Assembly (NCBI GenBank): GCA_947460225.1
Contig: CANHHI010000031.1
Coordinates: forward strand, 1 to 13,356
Origin: Flavobacteriales bacterium
GTDB lineage: Bacteria; Bacteroidota; Bacteroidia; Flavobacteriales_D; CANHHI01
DNA length: 13,356 nt
Reading direction: 5' to 3'
The notes below the pieces were generated by a model that saw only the letters and a program-made list of their open reading frames with translations, was not told the DNA's origin and did not search any database. A program made the position numbers and the translations under genes. Of this stretch, positions 1-8,421 are shown one piece after another (position 1 is the first letter of the stretch; each line of letters begins with the position of its first letter).

Positions 1-245
1 TCTAAAACGCCGTTTGGTGCCCATTTATCGCCGAGGAAAAAATTCAAAATAGCAAATTTTTCACCTGGGTAAGCAATTTGCAAACGGAAGAATATAGAAA
101 GGAGCATGCCGATAATCCCCATCACCACCGCCGTTATCAAAAACTGGCGGGCAATCATTTTGTGGTCATAACTAAAAACGTACTTAGACCAAAAGCTCTC
201 CTTGTGCGGAGCTTGCGCTTGTGTGTTGTGTTCTACGTGTGCCAT
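1..245 (-). CDS. coxA: Cytochrome c oxidase subunit I, N-terminal fragment (runs off left edge)
   Basis: This is the catalytic haem-copper subunit of an aa3-type cytochrome c oxidase, an inner-membrane proton pump that reduces O2. Only 81 codons plus two bases are present. The reading frame from the ATG at 245 gives a hydrophilic start (MAHVEHNTQAQ), then YVFSYDHKMIARQF, which resembles the conserved subunit I entry to helix 1 (SxDHKxI). A hydrophobic helix follows at about residues 35-54, ending in FRLQIAYPGE, and then GDKWAPNG. These are typical of Bacteroidota subunit I. The haem and copper ligand histidines lie beyond the window. The gene begins 19 nt after the coxB stop and is surely co-transcribed with it. 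There is no Shine-Dalgarno sequence upstream (AT-rich spacer). The identity is secure; the family subtype (aa3) is inferred from the neighbouring CuA-bearing subunit II and ACIII genes. Confidence 0.9.
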   Translation of the reverse strand, partial: MAHVEHNTQAQAPHKESFWSKYVFSYDHKMIARQFLITAVVMGIIGMLLSIFFRLQIAYPGEKFAILNFFLGDKWAPNGVL

Positions 246-264
246 ATTTTAAGCAATTAGAGAT

Positions 265-1404
265 TTAGTTTTGAAAAGTTTTTTGTTGAGCAAGCCAAGT
301 ATTGAAATCTTGTTCAGATTCCACCACAATGTCCATGGTCATATTCCAGTGAGATGCGCCACAAATTTTGTTGCAAGTGAGTTTATAGTTAAACTCTGCA
401 TCACCAACGTGTTTACGCATATCCGCTGTGCTGATAATCGGCGTATATTTAAAAGTCGTCGCCATGCCAGGCACCACGTTCATTTGCGCACGAAAATCGT
501 ACATCAAAGCCGAGTGGATTACATCACGTGAACGAAACTGAAACCCTACTTCTCTATCTATTGGCAAATGAAATTCTACTTTTGCAAGCACGTCATCTTC
601 GCCCCATTTTAAACGTTCATCATTCAAATTGATTTGCAACACACGGTTTTTATGCAAAACCAAGTGGCGAATTTTAGATTCTTTTTTCTTGATTTTATAA
701 TCTGACATCTGCGCTCTTGTGCTGTCTAGTTCTGCACGCAAACCTGCGATTTCCTCTTCCAACTCTTGCAATTTGCTTTGTACAGTTTGCACCGTAACAA
801 TGCCCAAAGGATTTGTATTGGAAATCACGTTGTAATTGGTAAGCCCTAATTTTCCATCTGCTCCTGGGTATCTTGCCGTCCAGTCAAACTGTTTGGCATA
901 AAGTTCCAAAGAAACCGCATCTTCCTTAGGTTTGTCCATGATTTCATTCCAGCTTACAAGTCCCCAGATGATAATCACAGAAAGCGCAAGTGCCGGCACG
1001 GCTGTCCAAATAGCCTCCATGGTGTTGTTATGGGAATAAAAATACGCTTTTCTTTCTTTGCTATACACGTATTTGTGTACAAAAAAGAACAATAAACCAT
1101 GTACTAAAAAGAATGCAATAGCGAGCAATACCCAGTTGAAGCCTAGTAAAGCGTCAATTGTTTTACCGTGTTCAGATGCAGAAGGTCTTACAAACATCAA
1201 GCTATACTTGCTAACCATCCATATAACTATGCTCAAGTAGCCAACGCCAAACAAGGCAAATAAAGTAGCGTGTAGCTTATTATCACTTTCAGAAGAATCT
1301 GCATCGGAAACATCTTTGAGCTGGGCGGTGTATTTTGATATGCGCAAAAATTGAACAGCTATCAAAACGCCTAAAAACAGGGATACAAGAATAAGTAGTT
1401 TCAT
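265..1404 (-). CDS. coxB: Cytochrome c oxidase subunit II with CuA site and a coiled-coil insertion
   Basis: This subunit receives electrons from cytochrome c or ACIII haems at the binuclear CuA centre and hands them to subunit I. The product is 379 aa. Hydrophobic segments lie near residues 1-20, 46-66, 88-110 and 133-150, followed by the cupredoxin domain. The CuA ligands are visible: H297 in DVIHS, then C344, C348, H352 and M355 in CNKICGASHWNM. The conserved aromatic stretch QFDWTARYPG is at 172-181. Between this and the CuA half is an insertion at about 202-268. Part of it (about 205-260) has heptad spacing (L212, L215, I219, L222, L226, T229, M233, Y236) and is probably a coiled coil, which makes the protein longer than classical subunit II. 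Just after H297, the family's usual MPHF-like stretch reads MYDF here. The gene starts 18 nt after actF and lies 19 nt before coxA. No lipobox is apparent at the N-terminus. The call is secure. Confidence 0.95.
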   Translation of the reverse strand: MKLLILVSLFLGVLIAVQFLRISKYTAQLKDVSDADSSESDNKLHATLFALFGVGYLSIVIWMVSKYSLMFVRPSASEHGKTIDALLGFNWVLLAIAFFLVHGLLFFFVHKYVYSKERKAYFYSHNNTMEAIWTAVPALALSVIIIWGLVSWNEIMDKPKEDAVSLELYAKQFDWTARYPGADGKLGLTNYNVISNTNPLGIVTVQTVQSKLQELEEEIAGLRAELDSTRAQMSDYKIKKKESKIRHLVLHKNRVLQINLNDERLKWGEDDVLAKVEFHLPIDREVGFQFRSRDVIHSALMYDFRAQMNVVPGMATTFKYTPIISTADMRKHVGDAEFNYKLTCNKICGASHWNMTMDIVVESEQDFNTWLAQQKTFQN

Positions 1405-1422
1405 AGTTTTGTGGTTTTATGG

Positions 1423-2601
1423 TTAAAAATGATGGTGTTCTGATTCTTCTTTAAAAGGGTGGTTTTGTATTTCAAGTGGTGCTTTACTTAGGTTTTGCAA
1501 CACAACCCAAACAAATAAGGCAACAAAACCCAAAAACATACCTATTTCTACAAAAGACACTTGCCCTTTTTCATGGAGCGTGCCAGGTGTTATCATCAAG
1601 AAAACATCTAACCAATGCCCTACAAAAATAATACTGCTCACCCATATAATGCGTGTGTAGTTGCGCTTGGCATCACGAGACATAAGCAGTATCATGGGCA
1701 AAATAAAATTCACCGCAAACACGCCCAGCATCAAGACTTTATAGTGTCCAAAACGCTCTTGGTAATATGTAACCTCTTCGGGTATATCTGAATACCAAAT
1801 CAGCATAAATTGTGCAAACCAAACATAAGACCAAAGGAATGAAAGCGCAAACACCCATTTTGATAAATCATGGATATGGCTATCATTTACATTGGGCAGT
1901 AAGCCTTGCATTTTCAAGGCAACAGTTAGCACAAGCATAAAAATCAATGCAGAACACCAAAATCCAGCAAATACATACCAACCAAACAAAGTGCTAAACC
2001 AGTGTGTGTCTATGGACATAATCCAATCCCAAGAAAGGGTAGAAGAGAAAACACCAAACAACACCAAAAATATGGCAGATAATTTTACGCTTCCTTTATA
2101 ACTCGCCACTTCTTCCAATAAAGAACGTTTGCGGAAAATATACACAAATGCAATAAAAGTGCCCAAATACACCAAGGTACGCAACCAAAAGAAAGGCTGG
2201 TTCAAATAGCCTGCCTTGCCAGCGATAATCGCATCGTAGTTTTCATGCCCTTTTTGCATAATGCCTTCCAACATCCAGTGGTAGGTGTGTGAAAGGTGCA
2301 AAGTGCCCGAAAGCAAGGCAATGATGATGAGTACAGCCCCAACGGGAATAAACAAAGCGGTGGCTTCAAAAACACGCTTCAAAAGCACACTCCAAGCCGC
2401 TTCTGTGGCATACTGCAAAGCCAAAAAGAACAATGCGCCAAGCCCTAAGCTAAACACAAAGAACCCGTCTATTAAAAAATTAGACCAAAAACGCTGACCA
2501 TGGCTAGCGTGATCCAAAAACGCAAACACAGAAGATACCACACCTAGTAGCATCAAAACTGCCAATACTGCTTTTATTTTGTTATTAAATATGAATTGCA
2601 T
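1423..2601 (-). CDS. actF: Alternative complex III membrane subunit ActF
   Basis: ActF is one of the two large integral-membrane subunits of ACIII (quinol:cytochrome c/oxidase oxidoreductase). It is related to the NrfD/PsrC-like proteins and is thought to help form the transmembrane core next to ActC. The product is 392 aa, with about ten hydrophobic segments near residues 10-28, 45-63, 81-99, 138-156, 173-190, 205-228, 248-269, 287-307, 317-337 and 350-369. The segment around 188-200 carries a TLSWDWIMSIDTHW-type motif that I recognise from ActF proteins. The C-terminal tail is charged and ends in a run of three histidines (EHHHF). The gene follows actE by 8 nt and precedes coxB by 18 nt, the last act gene before the oxidase genes as expected. 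The assignment rests on topology, motif and the canonical gene order A-B-C-D-E-F. Confidence 0.93.
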   Translation of the reverse strand: MQFIFNNKIKAVLAVLMLLGVVSSVFAFLDHASHGQRFWSNFLIDGFFVFSLGLGALFFLALQYATEAAWSVLLKRVFEATALFIPVGAVLIIIALLSGTLHLSHTYHWMLEGIMQKGHENYDAIIAGKAGYLNQPFFWLRTLVYLGTFIAFVYIFRKRSLLEEVASYKGSVKLSAIFLVLFGVFSSTLSWDWIMSIDTHWFSTLFGWYVFAGFWCSALIFMLVLTVALKMQGLLPNVNDSHIHDLSKWVFALSFLWSYVWFAQFMLIWYSDIPEEVTYYQERFGHYKVLMLGVFAVNFILPMILLMSRDAKRNYTRIIWVSSIIFVGHWLDVFLMITPGTLHEKGQVSFVEIGMFLGFVALFVWVVLQNLSKAPLEIQNHPFKEESEHHHF

Positions 2602-2609
2602 AAAATAAT

Positions 2610-3251
2610 TTATTGTTTAGCGAGTGGATTTGTTCCAGAATTTTGCAAAGTGCGCACATAATGCACAATTTTCCAACGCTCCTCTTTGCTAAGCTGAGAT
2701 GCGTGAGAGCCCATAAGACCTTTGCCGTAGGTCATGGTATAAAACATTTGTCCTTCGGTGGTTTCTTTGTATTTTTTATCGTAAGCCCCAGGAGAAGGGA
2801 AATTCCCCCATTCTACCACTTTGCCATCGCCTTGTCCTGTCGTACCATGGCATTGCGCACAAAACTTGCCGTAAAGTTCCTTGCCTTGTGCTTCCACCTC
2901 AATAGAATAAGCAATGGGATTTTTTAGGTTTTTAGCTGCCAATTCATAAGCCGTAGGATCTTGCTCTGGAGAAAGATATTCAAATGGATAATTGAATTTT
3001 GCCTTGCTTGTATCTGCTGAAAAAGCAATTGTTCCCTGTACGGGCATACGTGCAGACATGCGCATAGTCAAGGAATCCACTTCGTTTCCTGCCACAACGC
3101 CATAGTCCACATAAGCCTCAATAGCCGCCGAACGGTACATATCGGGCATAAATTCTAACCCAGGACTGTCTGGGTTTTTGGTGCATGCGCCAAGGAGCAA
3201 ACCTGTTGCACCTACTAGCATCACACGCTTGTAGCAATTTATTTTTCTCAT
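2610..3251 (-). CDS. actE: Alternative complex III monohaem cytochrome c lipoprotein ActE
   Basis: ActE is the monohaem cytochrome c subunit of ACIII, held on the periplasmic face by a lipid anchor, and a likely electron exit towards the oxidase. Starting at the ATG at 3251, the protein is 213 aa, with an N-terminal hydrophobic stretch ending in a good lipobox (LLGAC; lipid-modified Cys at residue 23). The haem attachment motif CAQCH is at 131-135, followed by GxGDG, and a probable axial Met lies in GLMGSH. FMPDMYRSxAxEAY shortly after the anchor is a typical ActE signature. The frame stays open upstream to 3311, but that would overlap actD by 59 nt and place extra sequence before the signal peptide. 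The 3251 start leaves a 1-nt gap after the actD stop and is preferred. The 8-nt spacing to actF indicates tight co-translation. Confidence 0.93.
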   Translation of the reverse strand: MRKINCYKRVMLVGATGLLLGACTKNPDSPGLEFMPDMYRSAAIEAYVDYGVVAGNEVDSLTMRMSARMPVQGTIAFSADTSKAKFNYPFEYLSPEQDPTAYELAAKNLKNPIAYSIEVEAQGKELYGKFCAQCHGTTGQGDGKVVEWGNFPSPGAYDKKYKETTEGQMFYTMTYGKGLMGSHASQLSKEERWKIVHYVRTLQNSGTNPLAKQ

Positions 3252-3252
3252 T

Positions 3253-3816
3253 TTATTTATTACAGCAAGTATCAGTTTCACAATTTTGTTTTTCACGAAT
3301 TTCACTAGCATTGCTTTTGCTGAGCATAGATTTAATTTGGTCTAGGCTAAAATTGGGATTATCTTCCAATTTGATTTCCATAGCAAATAAATCATCAGTG
3401 GTTCTAGGGTCTGGGTTGTCGGCTTTCACGCCCGGAAAAGTGCCGTTGGCGCAAAAATACGTAAACGCCAAGCCGTGAGCCGTGCAAAGCACAGTAAACT
3501 CAAAAGCAACAGGCACAAAGGCAGGTAAATTATACACAAATTCAAAATTTGGTTTACCTCCAATGTTCATGGGCCAGTCGTGTATCATAAAATACCACAT
3601 GCCCAAAAGTGCCAAAGTCAAACCTATTAAGCCATAAGCAAACGCTGCATAACCCAATTTAGATTCTTTCACGCCTATAATAGGGTCTAAACCATGTATA
3701 GGAAAAGGCGAAAATACATCGCTAACCCATAAACCTTGCGAAACAAAAGCCTGTGCATCTTTCAACAACACATCGTCATCGTTGTAAAAAGCATAAATAA
3801 TGGTTTCTTTTTTCAT
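3253..3816 (-). CDS. actD: Alternative complex III subunit ActD (DUF3341 family)
   Basis: ActD is a small membrane subunit of ACIII that packs against the ActC/ActF core. The protein is 187 aa, with a soluble N-terminal part carrying the DUF3341-like stretch SPFPIHGLD (36-44). Two hydrophobic helices follow near 54-76 and 98-120, with a WPMNIGGKP loop between them, and then a C-terminal tail with DNPDPR. The extreme C-terminus holds three cysteines (C179, C184, C185) in the last nine residues, which I do not know as a family feature. The gene lies 6 nt after actC and 1 nt before actE. Family membership is clear from sequence and position. The catalytic contribution of ActD in the complex is not well defined. 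Confidence 0.92.
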   Translation of the reverse strand: MKKETIIYAFYNDDDVLLKDAQAFVSQGLWVSDVFSPFPIHGLDPIIGVKESKLGYAAFAYGLIGLTLALLGMWYFMIHDWPMNIGGKPNFEFVYNLPAFVPVAFEFTVLCTAHGLAFTYFCANGTFPGVKADNPDPRTTDDLFAMEIKLEDNPNFSLDQIKSMLSKSNASEIREKQNCETDTCCNK

Positions 3817-3822
3817 GAAAAT

Positions 3823-5214
3823 CTATTTTTTGGGTTGGTTATCTGAAACTTTAAATTTTTCTGCTGTTGCTTTTAAAATGGTTTTCACCTCAGCAATAGG
3901 AAGCACTGGGAAATACTTTGCGTAGAGTAAAAACAACACAAAGAAAATGCCTATGGTGCCAATATACACGCCAATATCTACGAACGTTGGGTAAAAATAA
4001 CTCCATGTAGAAGGCAAATGCCCACGGTGCAAAGACGTTACAATAATCACAAAACGCTCAAACCACATGCCAATATTCACGAATATAGAAATGATAAAGG
4101 TAAATATCAAATTGGTTCTCAATTTTTTAATCCAAAAGAGTTGTGGAGAAATTACGTTGCAAGTCATCATAGACCAATATGCCCACCAGTAAGGACCTGT
4201 GGCTCTATTTAAGAACGCATAAGATTCATATTCCACACCAGAATACCAAGCCACAAAAAGCTCTGTCAAGTATGCTACGCCCACCAAAGAACCCGTAACG
4301 ATAATGATGATGTTCATCATTTCTACGTGTCCCCTTGTGATATAGGCTTCTAATTTATACACTTTGCGCATAATGAGCATGAGGGTAAGTACCATGGCAA
4401 AGCCAGAAAACACAGCACCAGCCACAAAGTAAGGCGGGAAAATAGTCGTGTGCCAACCTGGTATCACCGAAGTAGCAAAGTCCATAGATACAATAGAGTG
4501 CACAGAAAAAACCAAAGGCGTTGCTAGTCCAGCCAGTATCAAGGAAACCATTTCAAAACGATGCCAGTGTTTGGCTCTACCAGACCAACCAAATGCCAAA
4601 AGGCTATACACACGCTTGGCAGTCGGGGATTTTATTCTATCTCTAATGGTTGCAAAGTCTGGAATTAAACCAATATACCAAAACACCAAAGACACGGAAA
4701 AATAAGTAGAAATCGCAAATACGTCCCACAAAAGTGGTGAGTTAAAGTTTTGCCACAAAGAGCCAAATTGATTGGGCAAAGGGAAAACAAAATAGAGCAA
4801 CCAATATCTTCCTGCATGTATTGCTGGAAAAGTAGCCGCCATAACCACTGCAAATATAGTCATTGCCTCGGCAGAGCGGTTAATTGCCATACGCCAGCGT
4901 TGTCTAAACAAAAGCAAAACGGCGGAAATCAAAGTGCCTGCGTGCCCAATACCTACCCACCACACAAAGTTGGTGATGTCCCAAGCCCAGTCCACGGTGT
5001 TGTTCAAACCCCAAGAGCCAATACCTGTACCCAAAAGATACAAAATATTGCCTATGCCCCAAACAGCAATAATTGCTGCCAAGCTCAACAAAGAAGCCCA
5101 AAGCATGTTTGGTTTTCTCTCTATGGGTGCGCAAATATCCACAGTTACATCGTGGTAGGATTTTTCTCCTAAAATAAGCGGCTCCCTAAAATTGTTATGA
5201 CTGATATGCCCCAT
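3823..5214 (-). CDS. actC: Alternative complex III quinol-site membrane subunit ActC (NrfD/PsrC family)
   Basis: ActC is the NrfD-like integral-membrane subunit that binds and oxidises menaquinol, delivering electrons to the ActB iron-sulfur clusters. The product is 463 aa with about ten hydrophobic segments. Signature residues visible are GIGHAGT (H91), WRMAINRSAEAMT (107-119), FPAIHAGR (129-136), SPLLWDVFAISTYF (159-172, D164) and VSMDFA (242-247). From knowledge of the family, the His and Asp in the second and fourth helix regions are candidate quinone-site and proton-pathway residues; this is inference here. The N-terminal soluble tail (about residues 1-35) includes REPLILG, common in ActC. 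The gene starts 18 nt after the actB stop and ends 6 nt before actD. The call is secure. Confidence 0.95.
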   Translation of the reverse strand: MGHISHNNFREPLILGEKSYHDVTVDICAPIERKPNMLWASLLSLAAIIAVWGIGNILYLLGTGIGSWGLNNTVDWAWDITNFVWWVGIGHAGTLISAVLLLFRQRWRMAINRSAEAMTIFAVVMAATFPAIHAGRYWLLYFVFPLPNQFGSLWQNFNSPLLWDVFAISTYFSVSLVFWYIGLIPDFATIRDRIKSPTAKRVYSLLAFGWSGRAKHWHRFEMVSLILAGLATPLVFSVHSIVSMDFATSVIPGWHTTIFPPYFVAGAVFSGFAMVLTLMLIMRKVYKLEAYITRGHVEMMNIIIIVTGSLVGVAYLTELFVAWYSGVEYESYAFLNRATGPYWWAYWSMMTCNVISPQLFWIKKLRTNLIFTFIISIFVNIGMWFERFVIIVTSLHRGHLPSTWSYFYPTFVDIGVYIGTIGIFFVLFLLYAKYFPVLPIAEVKTILKATAEKFKVSDNQPKK

Positions 5215-5232
5215 GATTTTTGTATAATTAAA

Positions 5233-8200
5233 TTAGGCTTTGTTTCTTACTTTTGTTAAATAATACACATTACTTTGCGTGCCCACCTCTTCCAACATGC
5301 GGTATGCACGTGCGCCAAATGCTTTTTTCACAATTTGGGCATCTTTATCGTTCAAGTCTCCAAAAGTAATGGCTTGCGTAGGACAAGCAGCAGAACAAGC
5401 GGTTTGTATAGCGCCATCTTGCAAGGCTGTGCCCGCTTTTTTAGCCTCTAATTTACCTGCTTGTATGCGTTGCACACACATGCTACATTTTTCCATCACC
5501 CCACGGGTACGCACTGCCACATCTGGATTTAACACCATACGTGCCTGTACATCTTGCGAAGGATTTACTTCTGCGAATTTTTTATAGCCTGTATAGTTAA
5601 ACCAGTTGAATCTTCTTACTTTATACGGGCAGTTGTTGGCACAATAACGTGTACCCACACAACGGTTATAGGTCATTTGGTTGAGTCCTTCACTGCTGTG
5701 CGTAGTGGCTGCCACCGGGCAAACCGTTTCGCAAGGTGCATGGTTACAATGCTGACACATCACAGGCTGAAACACCACAGACAAAGTATCTTCGTGCGAA
5801 GGCACTTCCATCAAATGGTATTTTTCAATAGCTCCCATCACCCCGCTTTTGCCATCTTCTTCGGCTTTTTGTGCATTGTAATCCGAAGAAAAATATCTAT
5901 CTATGCGTAGCCAGAACATATCCCGCACACGGCGAATTTCATCTTTACCCACAACAGGCACGTTGTTTTCAGATTGACAAGCTGTAGCACAAGCACCACA
6001 ACCAATACAAGTATTCAAGTCAATAGAAAGTCCCCAACGGTGTCCAATATTTGGGTGTGCGTCCCATAAATCTGCTTGCGCTATGTTTATTTCATCAAAG
6101 GCTTGTTTTTCCTCACTCCAAACTTGCAAAGTGTTTGCAGGATTGTAAGCGGATTTATCTTGATTTTTATAGGTAGCAAAAGTCGTTTCTTTGAGCACAG
6201 AACCTCTATCCATCACCGTGTGGTGCGTTTGCGTAGAAGCAATGAGGTAGGTTTTTTCGGTAGGCACTACTTGCACGCCAGCGGTGTGCAGTGTCCAAGA
6301 TTGGTTTGTTCGTGCCACAAAGTTGTACGCATTTTTACCAATAGGCAAACGTTTACCGCTCGCATCTTCCATATACCCGCCATATTCTTGGGTTTGGTAA
6401 GCAGCCTTGCCAATTTTTTCATTGTTGGCACCACGTCCATAGCCTAATGCCACGCCAATTGTGCCTTGTTTTTGTCCATAAGCTGGGAAAACAGGCAGTT
6501 CTAAGGTTTTACCGTCTATTTGGATTTGAGCCACTGACAAAGGCTTTTCTTGGTCGTAATAAGTTACAAAACTATGTTTTTCCATATCTTTTGGATTCAT
6601 AGTGATGTAATTGTCCCAAGTGGCTTTGGTCATAGGGTCTGGCAATTCTTGCAACCAAGGATTGGCAACATGCGAACCATCACCTAAACTCATTTTTCTG
6701 TATAAACAAAGTTCATAACCTTGTTTTTGCATCGCTTTATACTCCGCAACAATAGATATAGCCAATGCTTGTATATCTAAATTTGCAAATGCACTCACGG
6801 CAATTGGATTTTCTTGCAAAATTGCCGAGCCATTATGCAAGGAATTATTCCAAAAAGTTAAAGGATTGAGCTCTTTATTTTGTTTTTTAAATTGTTTACT
6901 GATCCAATGTTCTTGAATAAATGCGTGGTAGTCCGCATCTTTATCTGCCCAAGTGAGCAAAGAAGATTGTGCCTGACGGGTATTGTACAAAGACCCAATC
7001 GTTGGTTGCGCCAAGGCGTATTGTCCATGTATCACTTGGTAATCGCTCCAAGACTCCAAGTAATGGTGTATGGGCGCAATGTATTTGGCTTGCGATGCCG
7101 TTTCATCTTGATACAAAGACAAGGCAATAGTCAATTCCACTTGCTTGTACAATTGCATAAATTCATCAGCATTTGGCAAATAATACGCAGGATTTACGCC
7201 CCAAGTAAGCACTGCACCAACTTCTGATTTTTTCATGTTTTCCAAAAGTGCAAGAATATTGTCTTCTTGCATTTGGTTGATATAAATAGGATTTTGCAAA
7301 TCTATGGTTTGCGCATAATTGCCGAGCAAATTGTTTATGGCATTGACAATAACTTGCAAATAAACATGGTTGTGTCCACATACCACCAAAGATTTGCCAG
7401 CATTTGCCAAAAGCGACTGTGCTGCTGTTTGCACTTTGCTTTCCATGCTCGCAATTTCAGCACCTGCTAAAATATTTGCGCCTTTTGCTTTGGCAATAAT
7501 ATTATACAGAGCCAAAATAGCCAAATATTCCTCAGAAGGTTTCAAAGGAATTCTATAATCAGCATTAGAGCCTGTTACCGAAAGGTTTGCTTCAAACTGG
7601 AAATGTGCAGACATCCACTCATTTTCAGGATTTCTACCCTTGGCGTATTGCTGTGTATTTGCAGTATTGATAAGCCAATCGTTTAAAAAATCAGCCGAAA
7701 AACTCACAATAGTTTTTGCTTTGTCAAAATGATAACTAGGCAAAATAGCCTTGCCAAAACATTGTTCGTTGGCTTTGCGCATTGCCGAGCGAGAAACGCT
7801 ATCCATAATCACGTGTTCTGCGCCATAAGCCTGTACAAAAGTATCCACAACTGCTTGGCTAGACGGCGATGCCAAAGTAGGCGTAAGCAAAACTATTTTT
7901 TTACCTTTTGCTTTTATTGCTGTCAAAGCCGTTTTAACTTCTGCATCTAAGGTTTCCCATGTGGCTGCTTTACCTGCCACAATAGGATTTTGCAGACGTT
8001 CGCCATCGTACAAAGAAAGCACAGAAGCATTTATTCTTGCATTCAAAACACCCAAGCCAAATTGTTTGTTGGGTTGAATGTGGATCGGGCGACCTTCTCT
8101 GGTTTTCACCAAAACAGATGCGTAATCATACCCATCAAAATAAGTAGAAGCATACCAATTGGCTACACCAGGCGTTATGTCCTCTGGTTTGTTTAAGTAA

Positions 8201-8421
8201 GGAATAGACTTAACCACAGGAGCCTCGCAAGACGCTAAGGCTGCCGCACTCACCCCAAAGCCGAGATATTTTAGAAAATCTCGGCGAGAAGTTTGGCTAT
8301 CCTCCAAAGCCGTCCCCGACAAAAAAACATCTTGTGGCAATTCTTGAGAAAATTCGGACAAAGATGGGCTATGCTCCGCCTGATGTCCCTTCCAATATTT
8401 TTTGTTTGTATCCATGTTCAT
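5233..8421 (-). CDS. actB: Alternative complex III iron-sulfur subunit ActB, Tat-exported lipoprotein
   Basis: ActB carries electrons from ActC to the ActA/ActE haems on the periplasmic side. It fuses a molybdopterin-oxidoreductase-like domain that in this family lacks the Mo cofactor (about residues 70-780) to a ferredoxin-like domain (about 795-1020). The product is 1062 aa. A Tat motif SRRDFLK (45-51) precedes a hydrophobic stretch ending in LASC, so C65 is the likely lipidated residue. Cluster ligands are C805/808/811/815, C889/892/897/901, C921/927/931 and C979/982/1009/1013. The third group reads CVGTRYCANNC, with Thr where a fourth Cys would be. That fits three [4Fe-4S] clusters and one [3Fe-4S], as described for some ACIII enzymes. 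No N-terminal Cys motif for an extra cluster is seen. The ATG at 8421 overlaps the nuclease stop by 4 nt; a second in-frame ATG lies at 8415. The gene is intact with no frameshift. Confidence 0.96.
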   Translation of the reverse strand: MNMDTNKKYWKGHQAEHSPSLSEFSQELPQDVFLSGTALEDSQTSRRDFLKYLGFGVSAAALASCEAPVVKSIPYLNKPEDITPGVANWYASTYFDGYDYASVLVKTREGRPIHIQPNKQFGLGVLNARINASVLSLYDGERLQNPIVAGKAATWETLDAEVKTALTAIKAKGKKIVLLTPTLASPSSQAVVDTFVQAYGAEHVIMDSVSRSAMRKANEQCFGKAILPSYHFDKAKTIVSFSADFLNDWLINTANTQQYAKGRNPENEWMSAHFQFEANLSVTGSNADYRIPLKPSEEYLAILALYNIIAKAKGANILAGAEIASMESKVQTAAQSLLANAGKSLVVCGHNHVYLQVIVNAINNLLGNYAQTIDLQNPIYINQMQEDNILALLENMKKSEVGAVLTWGVNPAYYLPNADEFMQLYKQVELTIALSLYQDETASQAKYIAPIHHYLESWSDYQVIHGQYALAQPTIGSLYNTRQAQSSLLTWADKDADYHAFIQEHWISKQFKKQNKELNPLTFWNNSLHNGSAILQENPIAVSAFANLDIQALAISIVAEYKAMQKQGYELCLYRKMSLGDGSHVANPWLQELPDPMTKATWDNYITMNPKDMEKHSFVTYYDQEKPLSVAQIQIDGKTLELPVFPAYGQKQGTIGVALGYGRGANNEKIGKAAYQTQEYGGYMEDASGKRLPIGKNAYNFVARTNQSWTLHTAGVQVVPTEKTYLIASTQTHHTVMDRGSVLKETTFATYKNQDKSAYNPANTLQVWSEEKQAFDEINIAQADLWDAHPNIGHRWGLSIDLNTCIGCGACATACQSENNVPVVGKDEIRRVRDMFWLRIDRYFSSDYNAQKAEEDGKSGVMGAIEKYHLMEVPSHEDTLSVVFQPVMCQHCNHAPCETVCPVAATTHSSEGLNQMTYNRCVGTRYCANNCPYKVRRFNWFNYTGYKKFAEVNPSQDVQARMVLNPDVAVRTRGVMEKCSMCVQRIQAGKLEAKKAGTALQDGAIQTACSAACPTQAITFGDLNDKDAQIVKKAFGARAYRMLEEVGTQSNVYYLTKVRNKA

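Noticed and set aside
1405..1422. Shine-Dalgarno sequences before the act and cox genes.
   Set aside because: The junctions I read (before coxA, coxB, actB, actC, actD and actA) lack a GGAGG-like sequence. This is usual in Bacteroidota and is not reported as an anomaly.
4750..5172. Plus-strand open frame of 140 codons opposite actC, and several 100-120-codon plus-strand frames opposite actB and sppA.
   Set aside because: They lie antisense to strongly conserved genes, show no recognisable domain, and have compositions expected from the complementary strand of coding sequence.
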